Origin: Pseudomonadota bacterium
Lineage (GTDB): Bacteria > Bdellovibrionota_B > Oligoflexia > Oligoflexales > Oligoflexaceae
Assembly: GCA_004193325.1 (NCBI GenBank)
Contig: SEDW01000006.1
Coordinates: forward strand, 1-32,332
Length of the DNA: 32,332 nucleotides
Direction: 5' to 3'
Shown here piece by piece: positions 7,429-14,945 of this stretch. The notes below the pieces were generated by a model that made no database searches, had not been told where the DNA came from, and was given only the letters and a program-made list of their open reading frames with translations. Both the position numbers and the translations under genes were made by a program. Each line of letters opens with the position of its first letter. Position 1 is the stretch's first letter.

Positions 7429-7761
7429 GAATGCCCCTCCCTTCTGATCGAACTTTAGAAGAACATAAAATTATGCGCTTCGACTCCGAAAAACTCAGCA
7501 AAAAACGTGCGTCCCATCCGTAAGATACGTCTCTTCACCGGATTTTTTGAACCCATCAGAAAGACCGGGTCCCTTGCGGATTCTCTTAAGCGTCTGTTAA
7601 GATAATTTATGAAGACCCCAAGCAATCAGTGTTTCAAGACCGAAGCAGCCATCAAATAGGATGGCTCTCGCCAATAGTTCTATGAGCATAGTGTTCATCC
7701 CGGCAAATCCGCTCTGAAGACACCCCGTCTAATAGAGAACTGAGGAGGCAACGACTTCTCC
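7429..7761. other. Divergent promoter region between EPS genes and sigma-54 activator
   Basis: These 333 bases separate two genes that point away from each other. There is an inverted repeat AGCCATC-N6-GATGGCT at 7647-7666, a candidate operator or small hairpin. No plausible open frame with a ribosome site was found. I looked for a -24/-12 (GG-N10-GC) element in front of the EPS genes and did not find one with correct spacing. The SD for the activator, GAGGAGG (7742-7748), is unusually far (13 bases) from its ATG. Confidence 0.4.
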
Positions 7762-8907
7762 ATGAATCAGCGCAATGTCTTTGATGGCAGCCTGACATCC
7801 GAACTTGATCCTTCAGGGATCGAACGCAGTTCACTATTCGCGGGAGGTTCCTTGCGTCAGGTCTTTAGCGAAATCGTTGGCAAGAGTGAGGCTATGGAAG
7901 CCGTTCTCCAAACCGTGGGGAAAATCGCTCGGTCCGACGCTCCAGTACTGATCCGTGGTGAAAGCGGCACTGGTAAAGAGCTCATAGCCAAAGCTCTGCA
8001 TCGAATGTCCGGTCGTGCCAGTAAGCGTCTCATATCGATAAACTGTTCAGCCATTCCGGAAAACCTACTGGAATCCGAGCTATTTGGCTACGTTAAGGGC
8101 GCCTTTACCGGTGCTGATAAAACGCGCAAAGGCTATTTTGAAGAAGCCAATGGCGGGACACTATTCCTCGATGAAATCGGGGATATGGCCCTCACGCTTC
8201 AGGCCAAGCTCCTTCGCGTCCTGCAGGAAAAACAGTTTGTACCCATCGGCTCTACCGAACCTCGCTTTGCCGATGTACGCATTATCACAGCGACGAACGT
8301 CGACCTTGATGAAGCGGTAGGCAAACAAAAGTTCCGGAACGATCTCTACTATCGTCTGAACGTCCTGCCGATCGTCCTGCCCCCTCTCCGAGAGCGCGTA
8401 GGCGACGTCAGACTCCTTTTAGATCACACTTTGAATCTGTTTAACCAGACTCACTCTTTGATCAATCCCTGCTACTTCTCGAGCGATGCATACAACTGCC
8501 TCGAACGCTACAACTGGCCGGGCAACGTTCGCGAACTGATCAACCTCATCGAGCGCCTCGTCGTCATGAGCGGCGGCGGTGAAATCTCGACCTTGGCTCT
8601 GCCGATCGAGTTCCGTCAGGCCAAAGCCGGCGCTACTGCGAAAGCGGTCGAACCGAGCTTTTTCTACTCGGAAACACCAGCAAGCATCCCTGATCCAATG
8701 TCAGTGGAACTGCTCCCCGCTCAAGGCCTCAATCTTGAGACCTACATCGAGCAACTCGAGAACACGCTCATCATGCAAGCGCTTGAACGGACCGGAAATA
8801 ATAAAAACCAAGCGGCAAAGCTGCTTGGTTTGAATCGAACAACTCTGGTCGAACGCATTAAGAAGAGAAAACTCGTACCTCTCAACGCGCCTTCCAAAGA
8901 ACTGTGA
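7762..8907 (+). CDS. Sigma-54-dependent transcriptional activator without sensor domain
   Basis: The 381-residue protein has the AAA+ core of bacterial enhancer-binding proteins: Walker A GESGTGKE (66-73), the sigma-54-contacting loop GAFTGA (113-118), Walker B GGTLFLDE (131-138), the arginine-finger region RNDLYYRLN (192-200) and PPLRERVGD, then WPGNVREL. A Fis-type helix-turn-helix sits near the C-terminus (about 345-372, NQAAKLLGLNRTTLVERIKK). Only about 34 residues precede the AAA+ domain, so there is no receiver, GAF or PAS domain. Like PspF, it would need control by a partner protein or by its own level. It hydrolyses ATP to open sigma-54 promoters. It is divergent from the EPS pair, which makes those genes a natural target to consider, although no sigma-54 promoter was seen there. 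Confidence 0.93.
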   Translation: MNQRNVFDGSLTSELDPSGIERSSLFAGGSLRQVFSEIVGKSEAMEAVLQTVGKIARSDAPVLIRGESGTGKELIAKALHRMSGRASKRLISINCSAIPENLLESELFGYVKGAFTGADKTRKGYFEEANGGTLFLDEIGDMALTLQAKLLRVLQEKQFVPIGSTEPRFADVRIITATNVDLDEAVGKQKFRNDLYYRLNVLPIVLPPLRERVGDVRLLLDHTLNLFNQTHSLINPCYFSSDAYNCLERYNWPGNVRELINLIERLVVMSGGGEISTLALPIEFRQAKAGATAKAVEPSFFYSETPASIPDPMSVELLPAQGLNLETYIEQLENTLIMQALERTGNNKNQAAKLLGLNRTTLVERIKKRKLVPLNAPSKEL

Positions 8908-8922
8908 ACAGCATGCTGGTCA

Positions 8923-9477
8923 TTAGACCGTCATGACTTCTTTTTCTTTCTTAGCCATCTTATCGTCGAGGACCTTGATAAACGAATCGGTGATTTTCTG
9001 AACTTCATCCTGTGTTCGTTTGCTTTCGTCCTCGGTGATGACTTTGTCTTTCTCTTCCTTCTTCACTTCTTCATTGATATCGCGGCGAATGTGACGAATA
9101 GACACTTTCGCGTCCTCACCCATTTTTTTCAGCTGCTTGACGATATCCTTACGACGCTCTTCGTTGAGTTGAGGAATCGGCACGCGAACCACAACACCAT
9201 CAGAGTTCGGCTGAAGGCCAAGATCGGCTTTCATAATCGAACGCTCAATCTCCTGAATCAATTTCTTCTCAAAAGGAGAAATCAGGATGGTTCGCGCGTC
9301 CGGAGTGGAAAGCGTTGCGACTTGATTCAAAGGACTTGGTGTCCCGTAGTAGTCGACTTTAACGTTATCGAGAATACTGATCGATGCGCGGCCGGTACGA
9401 ATCTTTGTCAGATCCTTATCGAAGCCCGCGATACGAGCGTTCATTTCATCTTTGCATTTATTTATAAGCGCAGTCAT
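8923..9477 (-). CDS. frr: Ribosome recycling factor
   Basis: The 184-residue length and sequence match RRF, which with EF-G splits post-termination ribosomes into subunits. Conserved segments include the N-terminal helix with KIRTGRASISILDNVKVDYYG, the short domain II with TPSPLNQVATLS, RTILISPFEK, and the Arg-rich RVPIPQLNEERRKDIVKQLKK, followed by the third long helix rich in Lys/Glu. The ATG at 9477 lies after GAGGTGATGAC. It is 35 bases downstream of pyrH on the same strand, the classical pyrH-frr pairing. The downstream gene is convergent with only 15 bases between stops, and no clear terminator fits in that gap. Confidence 0.97.
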   Translation of the reverse strand: MTALINKCKDEMNARIAGFDKDLTKIRTGRASISILDNVKVDYYGTPSPLNQVATLSTPDARTILISPFEKKLIQEIERSIMKADLGLQPNSDGVVVRVPIPQLNEERRKDIVKQLKKMGEDAKVSIRHIRRDINEEVKKEEKDKVITEDESKRTQDEVQKITDSFIKVLDDKMAKKEKEVMTV

Positions 9478-9512
9478 GTCATCACCTCATCAACACTGCT
9501 TTTCAACTTCAA

Positions 9513-10229
9513 TTAACGGACCAGAGTGCCTTCGGCATCACCGGTGATCGCACGCATTACGCTGCCTTGATCACTCAGTTTGAAGACTCGAATTGGAATC
9601 GCGGATTCCATACACATCGTGATCGCGGTTGCGTCCATGACGTTGAGTTTTTTCGAGATCACGTCGAAGTAGGTCAGTTCCTTGAACTTCACCGCGTCCG
9701 GGAACTTTTCCGGATCACGATCGTAAATACCATCGACTTTCGTGGCTTTCAAGATAACGTCAGCACTCACTTCACGCGCACGCAAACTGGCGGCAGTGTC
9801 AGTCGTGAAGTAGGGGTTACCAGTACCACCGGCAAAGATAACCACGCGGCCTTTGGCGAGGTGCTTAATCGCTTTGCGGCGAATGTAAGGCTCAGCCAAC
9901 TCAGCCATGTGGATTGCCGTCATCACGCGACTGTAGACGTTGTATTTGGCTTCGAGGATGCCCTGCAGCGCGAGACTGTTGATCACAGTCGCCAGCATAC
10001 CCATGTAGTCGGCATTCGCACGGTCCATGTCCCAGCCGGCAGCACGAGCGCCTCGCCAGATGTTGCCGCCACCGATTACGATTGCGACTTCAACACCTGT
10101 CTTCTGAACTTCAGCTATCTCGCGCGCAACTGATTGAAGAGCTGTGCCTTCAATACCAAATCCGCGTTCCCCGCCAAGCATCTCGCCAGATAGCTTAAGC
10201 ATGATTCTTTTGTACTTCAGTTCACTCAT
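9513..10229 (-). CDS. pyrH: UMP kinase
   Basis: PyrH phosphorylates UMP to UDP with ATP, the bacterial amino-acid-kinase-fold enzyme feeding UTP/CTP synthesis. The 238-residue protein shows KRIMLKLSGEMLGG (phosphate-binding Lys/Gly), VIGGGNIWRG, DYMGMLATVINSLALQ, VIFAGGTGNPYFTTDTAASLRA and KATKVDGIYDRDP, all hallmark segments. The ATG at 10229 follows GAGG with six bases between. It begins just after a strong terminator located behind tsf, so pyrH-frr probably have their own promoter in the roughly 60 bases between 10230 and 10290, unlike a simple rpsB-tsf-pyrH-frr read-through. Confidence 0.97.
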   Translation of the reverse strand: MSELKYKRIMLKLSGEMLGGERGFGIEGTALQSVAREIAEVQKTGVEVAIVIGGGNIWRGARAAGWDMDRANADYMGMLATVINSLALQGILEAKYNVYSRVMTAIHMAELAEPYIRRKAIKHLAKGRVVIFAGGTGNPYFTTDTAASLRAREVSADVILKATKVDGIYDRDPEKFPDAVKFKELTYFDVISKKLNVMDATAITMCMESAIPIRVFKLSDQGSVMRAITGDAEGTLVR

Positions 10230-10289
10230 TTATTGCCTCGTCACAAAGACTGCTGCCGTTGGTCGTGTCTTATCCACGAAAGTATACAT

Positions 10290-10320
10290 AAAAATGGCCC
10301 CGAAGATAACTTCGGGGCCA
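10290..10320 (-). terminator. Strong rho-independent terminator after tsf
   Basis: TGGCCCCGAAG (10295-10305) pairs perfectly with CTTCGGGGCCA (10310-10320) around a four-base loop. On the minus strand the stem is followed by TTTTT (10294-10290). It lies 11 bases beyond the tsf stop, separating tsf from pyrH. Confidence 0.92.
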
Positions 10321-10331
10321 CTTTGTTTTCA

Positions 10332-11228
10332 TTAACGAAGAACTGCGGCAACTTCGTCAGCGAAGTTTTCTTTTTTCTTCTCGATGCCTTCACCGAGTTT
10401 GAAAAGTTGGAACGCTGTAAGTTGTGCGCCTTTGCCTTTTTCAGCAACGACTTGTTTGATCGACTGGCCTGGATCTTTAACAAATCCCTGCTCGATCAAA
10501 ACGATTTCTTTGTAGAACTTGTTGACTTGGCCAACAAGAATTTTTTCCCACATGTTCTCAGGCTTGCCTTGCTCGAGAAGAGCTTTGCGGCCGAGTTCTT
10601 TTTCTGTCTCAATTTCAGAAGCATCAACTTCTTCGCTCTTGAGGTAGCGCGGGCCAGCAGCAGCTGCGTGCATTGCGAGATCGCGACCCAGTTCCTGAAC
10701 TTCAGGACCTTCAGCGCCATCGAGAAGGATCAAGGAACCGATTTTACCACCCATGTGGGTGTAACCAGCCACTGTGCCTTTAGCCGATGAAAGGTAACCC
10801 AAACGACGAACTTTCATGTTCTCGCCAAGTTTCGCGATCAATGTCGTCATGCGGCCTTCAACAGTTTCGCCGTCAGCAAGCTTCAAAGATTTGAGAGCAT
10901 CGACGTCGGAAACTTTTTGAGCGAGTGCGAGCTTAGCAACGTCGTCAGCAAATTTCATGAAGTCTTCATTTTTACTTACGAAGTCAGTTTCGCAGTTGAA
11001 TTCAACTACAACACCGCTTTTGTTGTCAGCAGCGATAGCTACTTTCACGATGCCTTCAGCAGCAACGCGATCAGCTTTTTTCGCAGCGCGTGACAGTCCA
11101 CGCTCACGCAACCAGAGGACAGCTTTGTCCAAGTCGCCAGCGTTTTCTTCAAGAGCTTTTTTACATTCCATCATGCCAACGCCAGTTTTCTCGCGTAGCT
11201 CTTTAACCATACCTGCTGTAATTGTCAC
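10332..11228 (-). CDS. tsf: Elongation factor Ts
   Basis: EF-Ts is the guanine-nucleotide exchange factor that regenerates EF-Tu.GTP. The 298-residue protein has the N-terminal UBA-like module (MVKELREKTGVGMMECKKAL) and the core EF-Tu-contact sequence CETDFVSKNEDF, followed by two repeat-like dimerisation subdomains with YTHMGGKIGSLILL and the C-terminal KFYKEIVLIEQGFVKD. The start is a GTG at 11226-11228, six bases after a perfect AGGAGG; this combination makes the start secure despite the rare codon. It is 15 residues or so longer than the E. coli protein. It follows rpsB with a small stem-loop between them and ends in a strong terminator. Confidence 0.97.
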   Translation of the reverse strand: MTITAGMVKELREKTGVGMMECKKALEENAGDLDKAVLWLRERGLSRAAKKADRVAAEGIVKVAIAADNKSGVVVEFNCETDFVSKNEDFMKFADDVAKLALAQKVSDVDALKSLKLADGETVEGRMTTLIAKLGENMKVRRLGYLSSAKGTVAGYTHMGGKIGSLILLDGAEGPEVQELGRDLAMHAAAAGPRYLKSEEVDASEIETEKELGRKALLEQGKPENMWEKILVGQVNKFYKEIVLIEQGFVKDPGQSIKQVVAEKGKGAQLTAFQLFKLGEGIEKKKENFADEVAAVLR

Positions 11229-11339
11229 GATAATCCTCCTGGATCAAAGCATAGAAGCCGTATCAAACTGCGATCTCTTTATTTCGAGGGCTTTTGAACG
11301 GCTTCTGTATTTAAAAAAAGTCTTATTCGATTCGTTAGA

Positions 11340-11365
11340 ACAGAAAGGCTAATCGAAATTAGCCT
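11340..11365 (-). terminator. Weak terminator or attenuator between rpsB and tsf
   Basis: AGGCTAAT (11346-11353) pairs with ATTAGCCT (11358-11365) around a four-base loop. On the minus strand the stem is followed by TTCTGTTC, a poor U-tract. It sits just after the rpsB stop. The position fits partial termination that lowers tsf relative to rpsB. Confidence 0.55.
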
Positions 11366-11375
11366 CTCTTATCAA

Positions 11376-12176
11376 TTAACGTTTTTCAATAATTGTCTGG
11401 TTGCCTTTGTCGTCGCGGAAGCTGCCTTCTTTGACTTGAACGATGCGATCAACCGGCTTCTCGTCAGAGTCGCTGTTACGAGCGCTTTTCGAACGCATTT
11501 TGCCTTCGGCACAAGCCTGAGCAGATGTTGCGATGAAGAGTTCAAGCGAACGTAGGCTGTCGTCGTTACCTGGGATTGGGTAGTCGATCAATGTAGGATC
11601 AGCGTTGGTGTCGGCGATAGCTACAACTGGGATTCCAAGGCGTTTTGCTTCGAGAATCGCGATTGTTTCTTTGTGCGCGTCAACGATGAAGATTGCCGAA
11701 GGAAGACCTGGCATATCTTTGATACCGCCGAGAACGAGATCAAGCTTCTCGCGTTCGCGTGTAAGGTTAAGAACTTCTTTTTTAGTCAATTTCGCGAATG
11801 TTCCGTCAGCAGCCATCTTTTCGATTTTGCGCAAACGGTGGATCGATTGACGAATAGTTTGGAAGTTTGTGAGTGTTCCACCCAACCAGCGGTGGTTGAT
11901 GAAGTACTGACCAGTACGACGAGCTTCGTCTTGAACGAGGTCGCGTGCGAGGCGCTTTGTACCAACGAAAAGGACATGGCCGCCTTTAGCTGTAGTCGCT
12001 TCGAGGAAGTCAGTTGCCTTTTGGAACATCTTGACTGTTTTTTGGAGATCGATGATGTGGATGCCGTTACGTTGGCCGAAAATGTATTGGCCCATTTTTG
12101 GGTTCCAACGACGAGTTTGGTGACCGTAGTGGACGCCGGCTTCGAGTAACTGCTTCATGTTGACGGTAACAGACAT
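11376..12176 (-). CDS. rpsB: 30S ribosomal protein S2
   Basis: S2 binds the head-body junction of the 30S subunit and is needed for S1 recruitment. The ATG at 12176 is preceded by AAGGGG and gives 266 residues beginning [20 protein letters not shown], the standard S2 start; the longer open frame upstream is leader sequence. Conserved parts include [70 protein letters not shown] and [20 protein letters not shown]. The C-terminus runs about 25 residues beyond E. coli S2 as a charged tail ([18 protein letters not shown] onwards). The 175 bases upstream contain small stems (for example CAGCC-N3-GGCTG near 12246-12258) that may form an autoregulatory leader, but I cannot match it to a named motif. 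Confidence 0.97.
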   Translation of the reverse strand: MSVTVNMKQLLEAGVHYGHQTRRWNPKMGQYIFGQRNGIHIIDLQKTVKMFQKATDFLEATTAKGGHVLFVGTKRLARDLVQDEARRTGQYFINHRWLGGTLTNFQTIRQSIHRLRKIEKMAADGTFAKLTKKEVLNLTREREKLDLVLGGIKDMPGLPSAIFIVDAHKETIAILEAKRLGIPVVAIADTNADPTLIDYPIPGNDDSLRSLELFIATSAQACAEGKMRSKSARNSDSDEKPVDRIVQVKEGSFRDDKGNQTIIEKR

Positions 12177-12351
12177 TATAAAACCCCTTGAAGGTTGTAC
12201 TTCGAGAGCGGGTGCAAACTTAATCACTTGATTTCGTTTGACTGACAGCCGATGGCTGACCTTCGAATCCCACTCTCTGTTTAATAGAGACAGCTTTGAA
12301 AAAGCCGACAGGACTTTATCGCCGAAAGACCAGAAGAACAAGCCTAATAGA

Positions 12352-12921
12352 TCAAGCGTCTGGCAATTTCAGGTTTTTTAATGCGGCAAATGGGTTCATT
12401 TCGACATCGTTCTTGTCTTTGTAGACCACAGCTGTGTCAACATCTGCATGACAGATGCGGCAAGACTTTCCATCTTTATCTGTAAGTATGAGACGAGTGG
12501 GAAGAGCGGTCTGAACAATGTCATTAATAACCATCTCAACATCGATCTCTGCGCTATGATCAAGATAGTAGGTGTCGATGTCCTGAGAATCGATTTCGCG
12601 CTCGATCTCCTCATCACCTTCCTCGTCTTCGAAATCGAATCCGGCTTCTGCCGCTTCGCGATCGATGAAACGAACGTTGATCTCTTTATCGATAGGCCAT
12701 GGGATTTCCCTGTCGCAGCGACTGCAGCCGACAAGGGGCACATAATCAACTTTTCCGACTACTGTGAAAACGCCATATTCCTCGGGGGAAACCTTGATTT
12801 GACCTTTGAGGCCAAAACCCTCGCTACCGAGGAAGGTGCTATAGATCTCGTTCAACCAGGGCTCGGTGCCTTGGATGTCGATGGTTTTGGGCTCGCGCAT
12901 GTCCTTGACTGAGACTTTCAT
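12352..12921 (-). CDS. yceD: YceD/DUF177 family protein
   Basis: The ATG at 12921 (upstream GGAG) yields 189 residues matching the DUF177 family (YceD), linked to 23S rRNA/50S maturation and usually encoded just before rpmF. It carries two CxxC pairs, C66/C69 (VGCSRCDRE) and C154/C157 (SCRICH), which could bind zinc, with an acidic middle ([14 protein letters not shown]). The longer frame starting at 13146 runs back through the divergent intergenic region and lacks family similarity, so it was not used. In enterobacteria yceD-rpmF are contiguous; here yceD faces away from rpmF and another gene lies between them. Downstream on the same strand, after 175 bases, is rpsB. Confidence 0.88.
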   Translation of the reverse strand: MKVSVKDMREPKTIDIQGTEPWLNEIYSTFLGSEGFGLKGQIKVSPEEYGVFTVVGKVDYVPLVGCSRCDREIPWPIDKEINVRFIDREAAEAGFDFEDEEGDEEIEREIDSQDIDTYYLDHSAEIDVEMVINDIVQTALPTRLILTDKDGKSCRICHADVDTAVVYKDKNDVEMNPFAALKNLKLPDA

Positions 12922-13111
12922 ACCTAACTCCACTAACGTAAACGACGGACCCCCTCCTTCTACTCTTGGTCGGAATGTCTTGCAAGTCTTTGTGAACACT
13001 GGGTTCTTTAAGGCCTTTCGATAAAAGAGTGTAGTGATTTCAGGTTCTTGCAATAAATCCTTACACTTTTTATGCAGAGGTCCGATGACGAGAACGAGCA
13101 AAAGCGGATCA

Positions 13112-13117
13112 TATAAT
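13112..13117 (+). promoter_or_regulatory. Consensus -10 element before the GYF-domain gene
   Basis: A perfect TATAAT lies at 13112-13117, 22 bases before the chosen ATG at 13139. No recognisable -35 hexamer is found 16-18 bases upstream. If it is used, the transcript would have a leader of about 15 bases and the upstream ATG at 13085 could not be the start. Confidence 0.4.
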
Positions 13118-13138
13118 AGGGACGGGACCAATAGTCTC

Positions 13139-14605
13139 ATGACCAAGCGCTGGAATGTACATCACGGCAACGAAAATCTCGGCTTAAAGACAGCCAAAGA
13201 GATTCGTGAAGCCTTGCGTAAAGGGACTTTGGATCCCTTCGACAAGGTGTCGGCCGAGGGTTCGAACATTCGCGAGGATCTGATCGAAGTTGACGAAATT
13301 TTTAAAGAAACGCAGGAAGACGAGGAATATACCTCGGTTCAACAGATCATGCCGACCGCGGACATGACCGCTGTTGCCTCCCGCGCCAAGCATCAGCAGC
13401 AGCAACAAGCCCAGCCCCGGGAAGCCTCGCCCTCGGCCAAACTTAAGGACCCGATCCCTCGCGGACCGGATCCGCTGCAGCCTCGTACCAATGCACCTCC
13501 GCCTGCTGCGGTCGCTTCGCCTTCGTGGCGAACCGATTCGAATCAGGCCTTCAAGGATGCAGGCGATTCCAAAGATTCAAAATCGACTCAAAAACGTTAC
13601 TATCTGATCGATAAGAGCAAGATCCTTGGACCACTCAGTGGCCTTGAAATCCAGTCTCTTTTCAATCGCGGTCTCTTGAATCAAAAGGTCAAAGTGCAAA
13701 GGATCGGCGGAACCCGCTCGATCCCCGTTGCCCAGTTCATTTCGAGTTATTCTGAAGACCGTCTCAAAGAACTTACTGATGAAGGCAAGCTCAACCAAAA
13801 GGTCAGCAGTCCCTCCTCGAAAGTTCTGAACGAACTGGCTCGGGTGGCCAACGCGCAAAAAATCGCGAAGACCCGCAAAAACAAGACTTATCTCATCATA
13901 CTGATCGCAGGCCTGGTGCTCGGTGCCCTGGTCTTTATCATCTTCGACAGCAGTCAGCCGTCCTCCTCATCCAAACGTTCCGAAGCTAGAGAAGAGCGTG
14001 AGAAGAGCGGCGGCAATCGGCCTAAACTTCTACAAAAATCGCAAAATGATCGGGATGACGAAGAAGAGGAAGAAGAACGAAGGCCGACTCGTCAGCCTCG
14101 GCCCCAGGTTCCTGTCAAGCAGGTTACCCGTCAGGCTCCTGCTCCCGAACCGAAACGCGAAGCACCCAAAGTCATTGCCAAGCCTACTCGCAAGGTAGCA
14201 GTCGCGGCCCCTGCGCCGACTCCAGCCCCCAAAGCTGCGCCGGCTAAAGTCGCGTCTCGTCCGACTCCTGCGCCAAGCCCAACTCCCGCTCCAGCCCCTA
14301 CGCCGGCACCTGTGGCTGTGCCTAAAAAGGTGGAGAAGGACAGTCCTATCGCCCGCGCTATGAGTTCAAGCGGCCGGGGGATTCAAACCATAGGCCCTCT
14401 AAGCTTCTCTATGAGCTCCTTGGAATCCTGTCCTTCCAAATGTACACTCACTCTTCGCGACGCCTCAGGCGCCTCGATCAAAGCGGTATTCTTCAAAAGC
14501 GCCTACTTCGATCAACTCAAGAAATCGAGCGGCAATGTCTTTTTGACCGGAAATACTCGCAAGGAATCAGGCGAACTCACCATCTTTATCCAAGACGTTC
14601 GTTAA
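13139..14605 (+). CDS. Tandem GYF-like domain transmembrane protein
   Basis: From ATG 13139 the protein has 488 residues. Residues about 3-55 (KRWNVHHGNENLGLKTAKEI, then LRKGTLDPFDKV) and 152-205 (KRYYLIDKSKILGPLSGLEI, then LFNRGLLNQKVKV) each fit the bacterial GYF_2 pattern: W/Y-x-V, a G, a hydrophobic helix, and a 'G-x-L' strand pair. Between them is a Gln/Pro linker. One transmembrane helix (about 250-270, YLIILIAGLVLGALVFIIF) follows, then an acidic patch, a long Pro/Ala/Lys linker (about 315-400) and a C-terminal domain of about 85 residues with a Cys pair C431/C435 (SCPSKC). So the GYF modules should be cytosolic and the C-domain periplasmic. Function is unknown; GYF domains bind proline-rich peptides. 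The alternative start at 13085 adds 18 polar residues and has AGAGG four bases upstream. Confidence 0.82.
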   Translation: MTKRWNVHHGNENLGLKTAKEIREALRKGTLDPFDKVSAEGSNIREDLIEVDEIFKETQEDEEYTSVQQIMPTADMTAVASRAKHQQQQQAQPREASPSAKLKDPIPRGPDPLQPRTNAPPPAAVASPSWRTDSNQAFKDAGDSKDSKSTQKRYYLIDKSKILGPLSGLEIQSLFNRGLLNQKVKVQRIGGTRSIPVAQFISSYSEDRLKELTDEGKLNQKVSSPSSKVLNELARVANAQKIAKTRKNKTYLIILIAGLVLGALVFIIFDSSQPSSSSKRSEAREEREKSGGNRPKLLQKSQNDRDDEEEEEERRPTRQPRPQVPVKQVTRQAPAPEPKREAPKVIAKPTRKVAVAAPAPTPAPKAAPAKVASRPTPAPSPTPAPAPTPAPVAVPKKVEKDSPIARAMSSSGRGIQTIGPLSFSMSSLESCPSKCTLTLRDASGASIKAVFFKSAYFDQLKKSSGNVFLTGNTRKESGELTIFIQDVR

Positions 14606-14640
14606 GCCAGACTAGACTCGAATTATGGCTGACTCCGCAC

Positions 14641-14669
14641 TTGACCCGTTCTTCATGAAACGGTAATAG
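14641..14669 (+). promoter_or_regulatory. Sigma-70 type promoter for rpmF-fabD
   Basis: TTGACC (14641-14646) and TAATAG (14664-14669) are separated by exactly 17 bases. This is the clearest housekeeping promoter in the window. It lies in the 120-base gap after the GYF gene and 56 bases before the rpmF ATG, so rpmF-fabD can be transcribed independently. Confidence 0.75.
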
Positions 14670-14725
14670 GGTAGGTTCTTAAATCGGAACGTAACATCGC
14701 CCCGCGATGATAAGGAGTTATTCAT

Positions 14726-14941
14726 ATGCCAGTACCAAAGAGACGCACGTCTGCCTCCAAACGTGATAAACGCCGTTCACACCACGCTATCAAATTGGGC
14801 GGACTCTCAGTTTGTTCAAACTGTAGCACCGTGAAACATCCTCACAGCATCTGCGAAGCTTGTGGACACTACCGCGGCAAGCAATGGCTTGAGCCAAAAC
14901 AATCGAATAAAGTGGATGCCGGTTTCGCAACTGGAGAGTAA
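14726..14941 (+). CDS. rpmF: 50S ribosomal protein L32
   Basis: The 71-residue protein begins MPVPKRRTSASKRDKRRSHH, the standard L32 start, and carries the zinc-ribbon cysteines CSNC...CEAC (C-x2-C, then C-x2-C 11 residues later), as in zinc-dependent L32. The C-terminal tail after GHYRGK is longer than in some homologues. The SD AAGGAG is nine bases before the ATG (14726). The gene has its own promoter at 14641-14669. Its stop is four bases before the fabD ATG, so translation is probably coupled; plsX and fabH, often found between rpmF and fabD, are absent. Confidence 0.97.
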   Translation: MPVPKRRTSASKRDKRRSHHAIKLGGLSVCSNCSTVKHPHSICEACGHYRGKQWLEPKQSNKVDAGFATGE

Positions 14942-14945
14942 TCCA

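Noticed and set aside
7498-7515. TGGGAC...TTGC on the minus strand before the EPS genes, resembling a sigma-54 promoter
   Set aside because: The GG to GC distance is 13 or more bases rather than the required 10.
12177-12341. Upstream extension of rpsB by 55 residues
   Set aside because: The S2 family start and an AAGGGG ribosome site support the ATG at 12176; the extension is leader sequence.
12922-13146. Upstream extension of yceD by 75 residues
   Set aside because: It crosses the divergent promoter region, overlaps the start of the GYF-domain gene, and lacks family similarity.
14170-14340. Repetitive CCT/GCG/CCG-rich DNA as a mobile or tandem repeat
   Set aside because: It encodes an irregular Pro/Ala/Lys linker in frame with the GYF-domain protein and has no fixed repeat unit.
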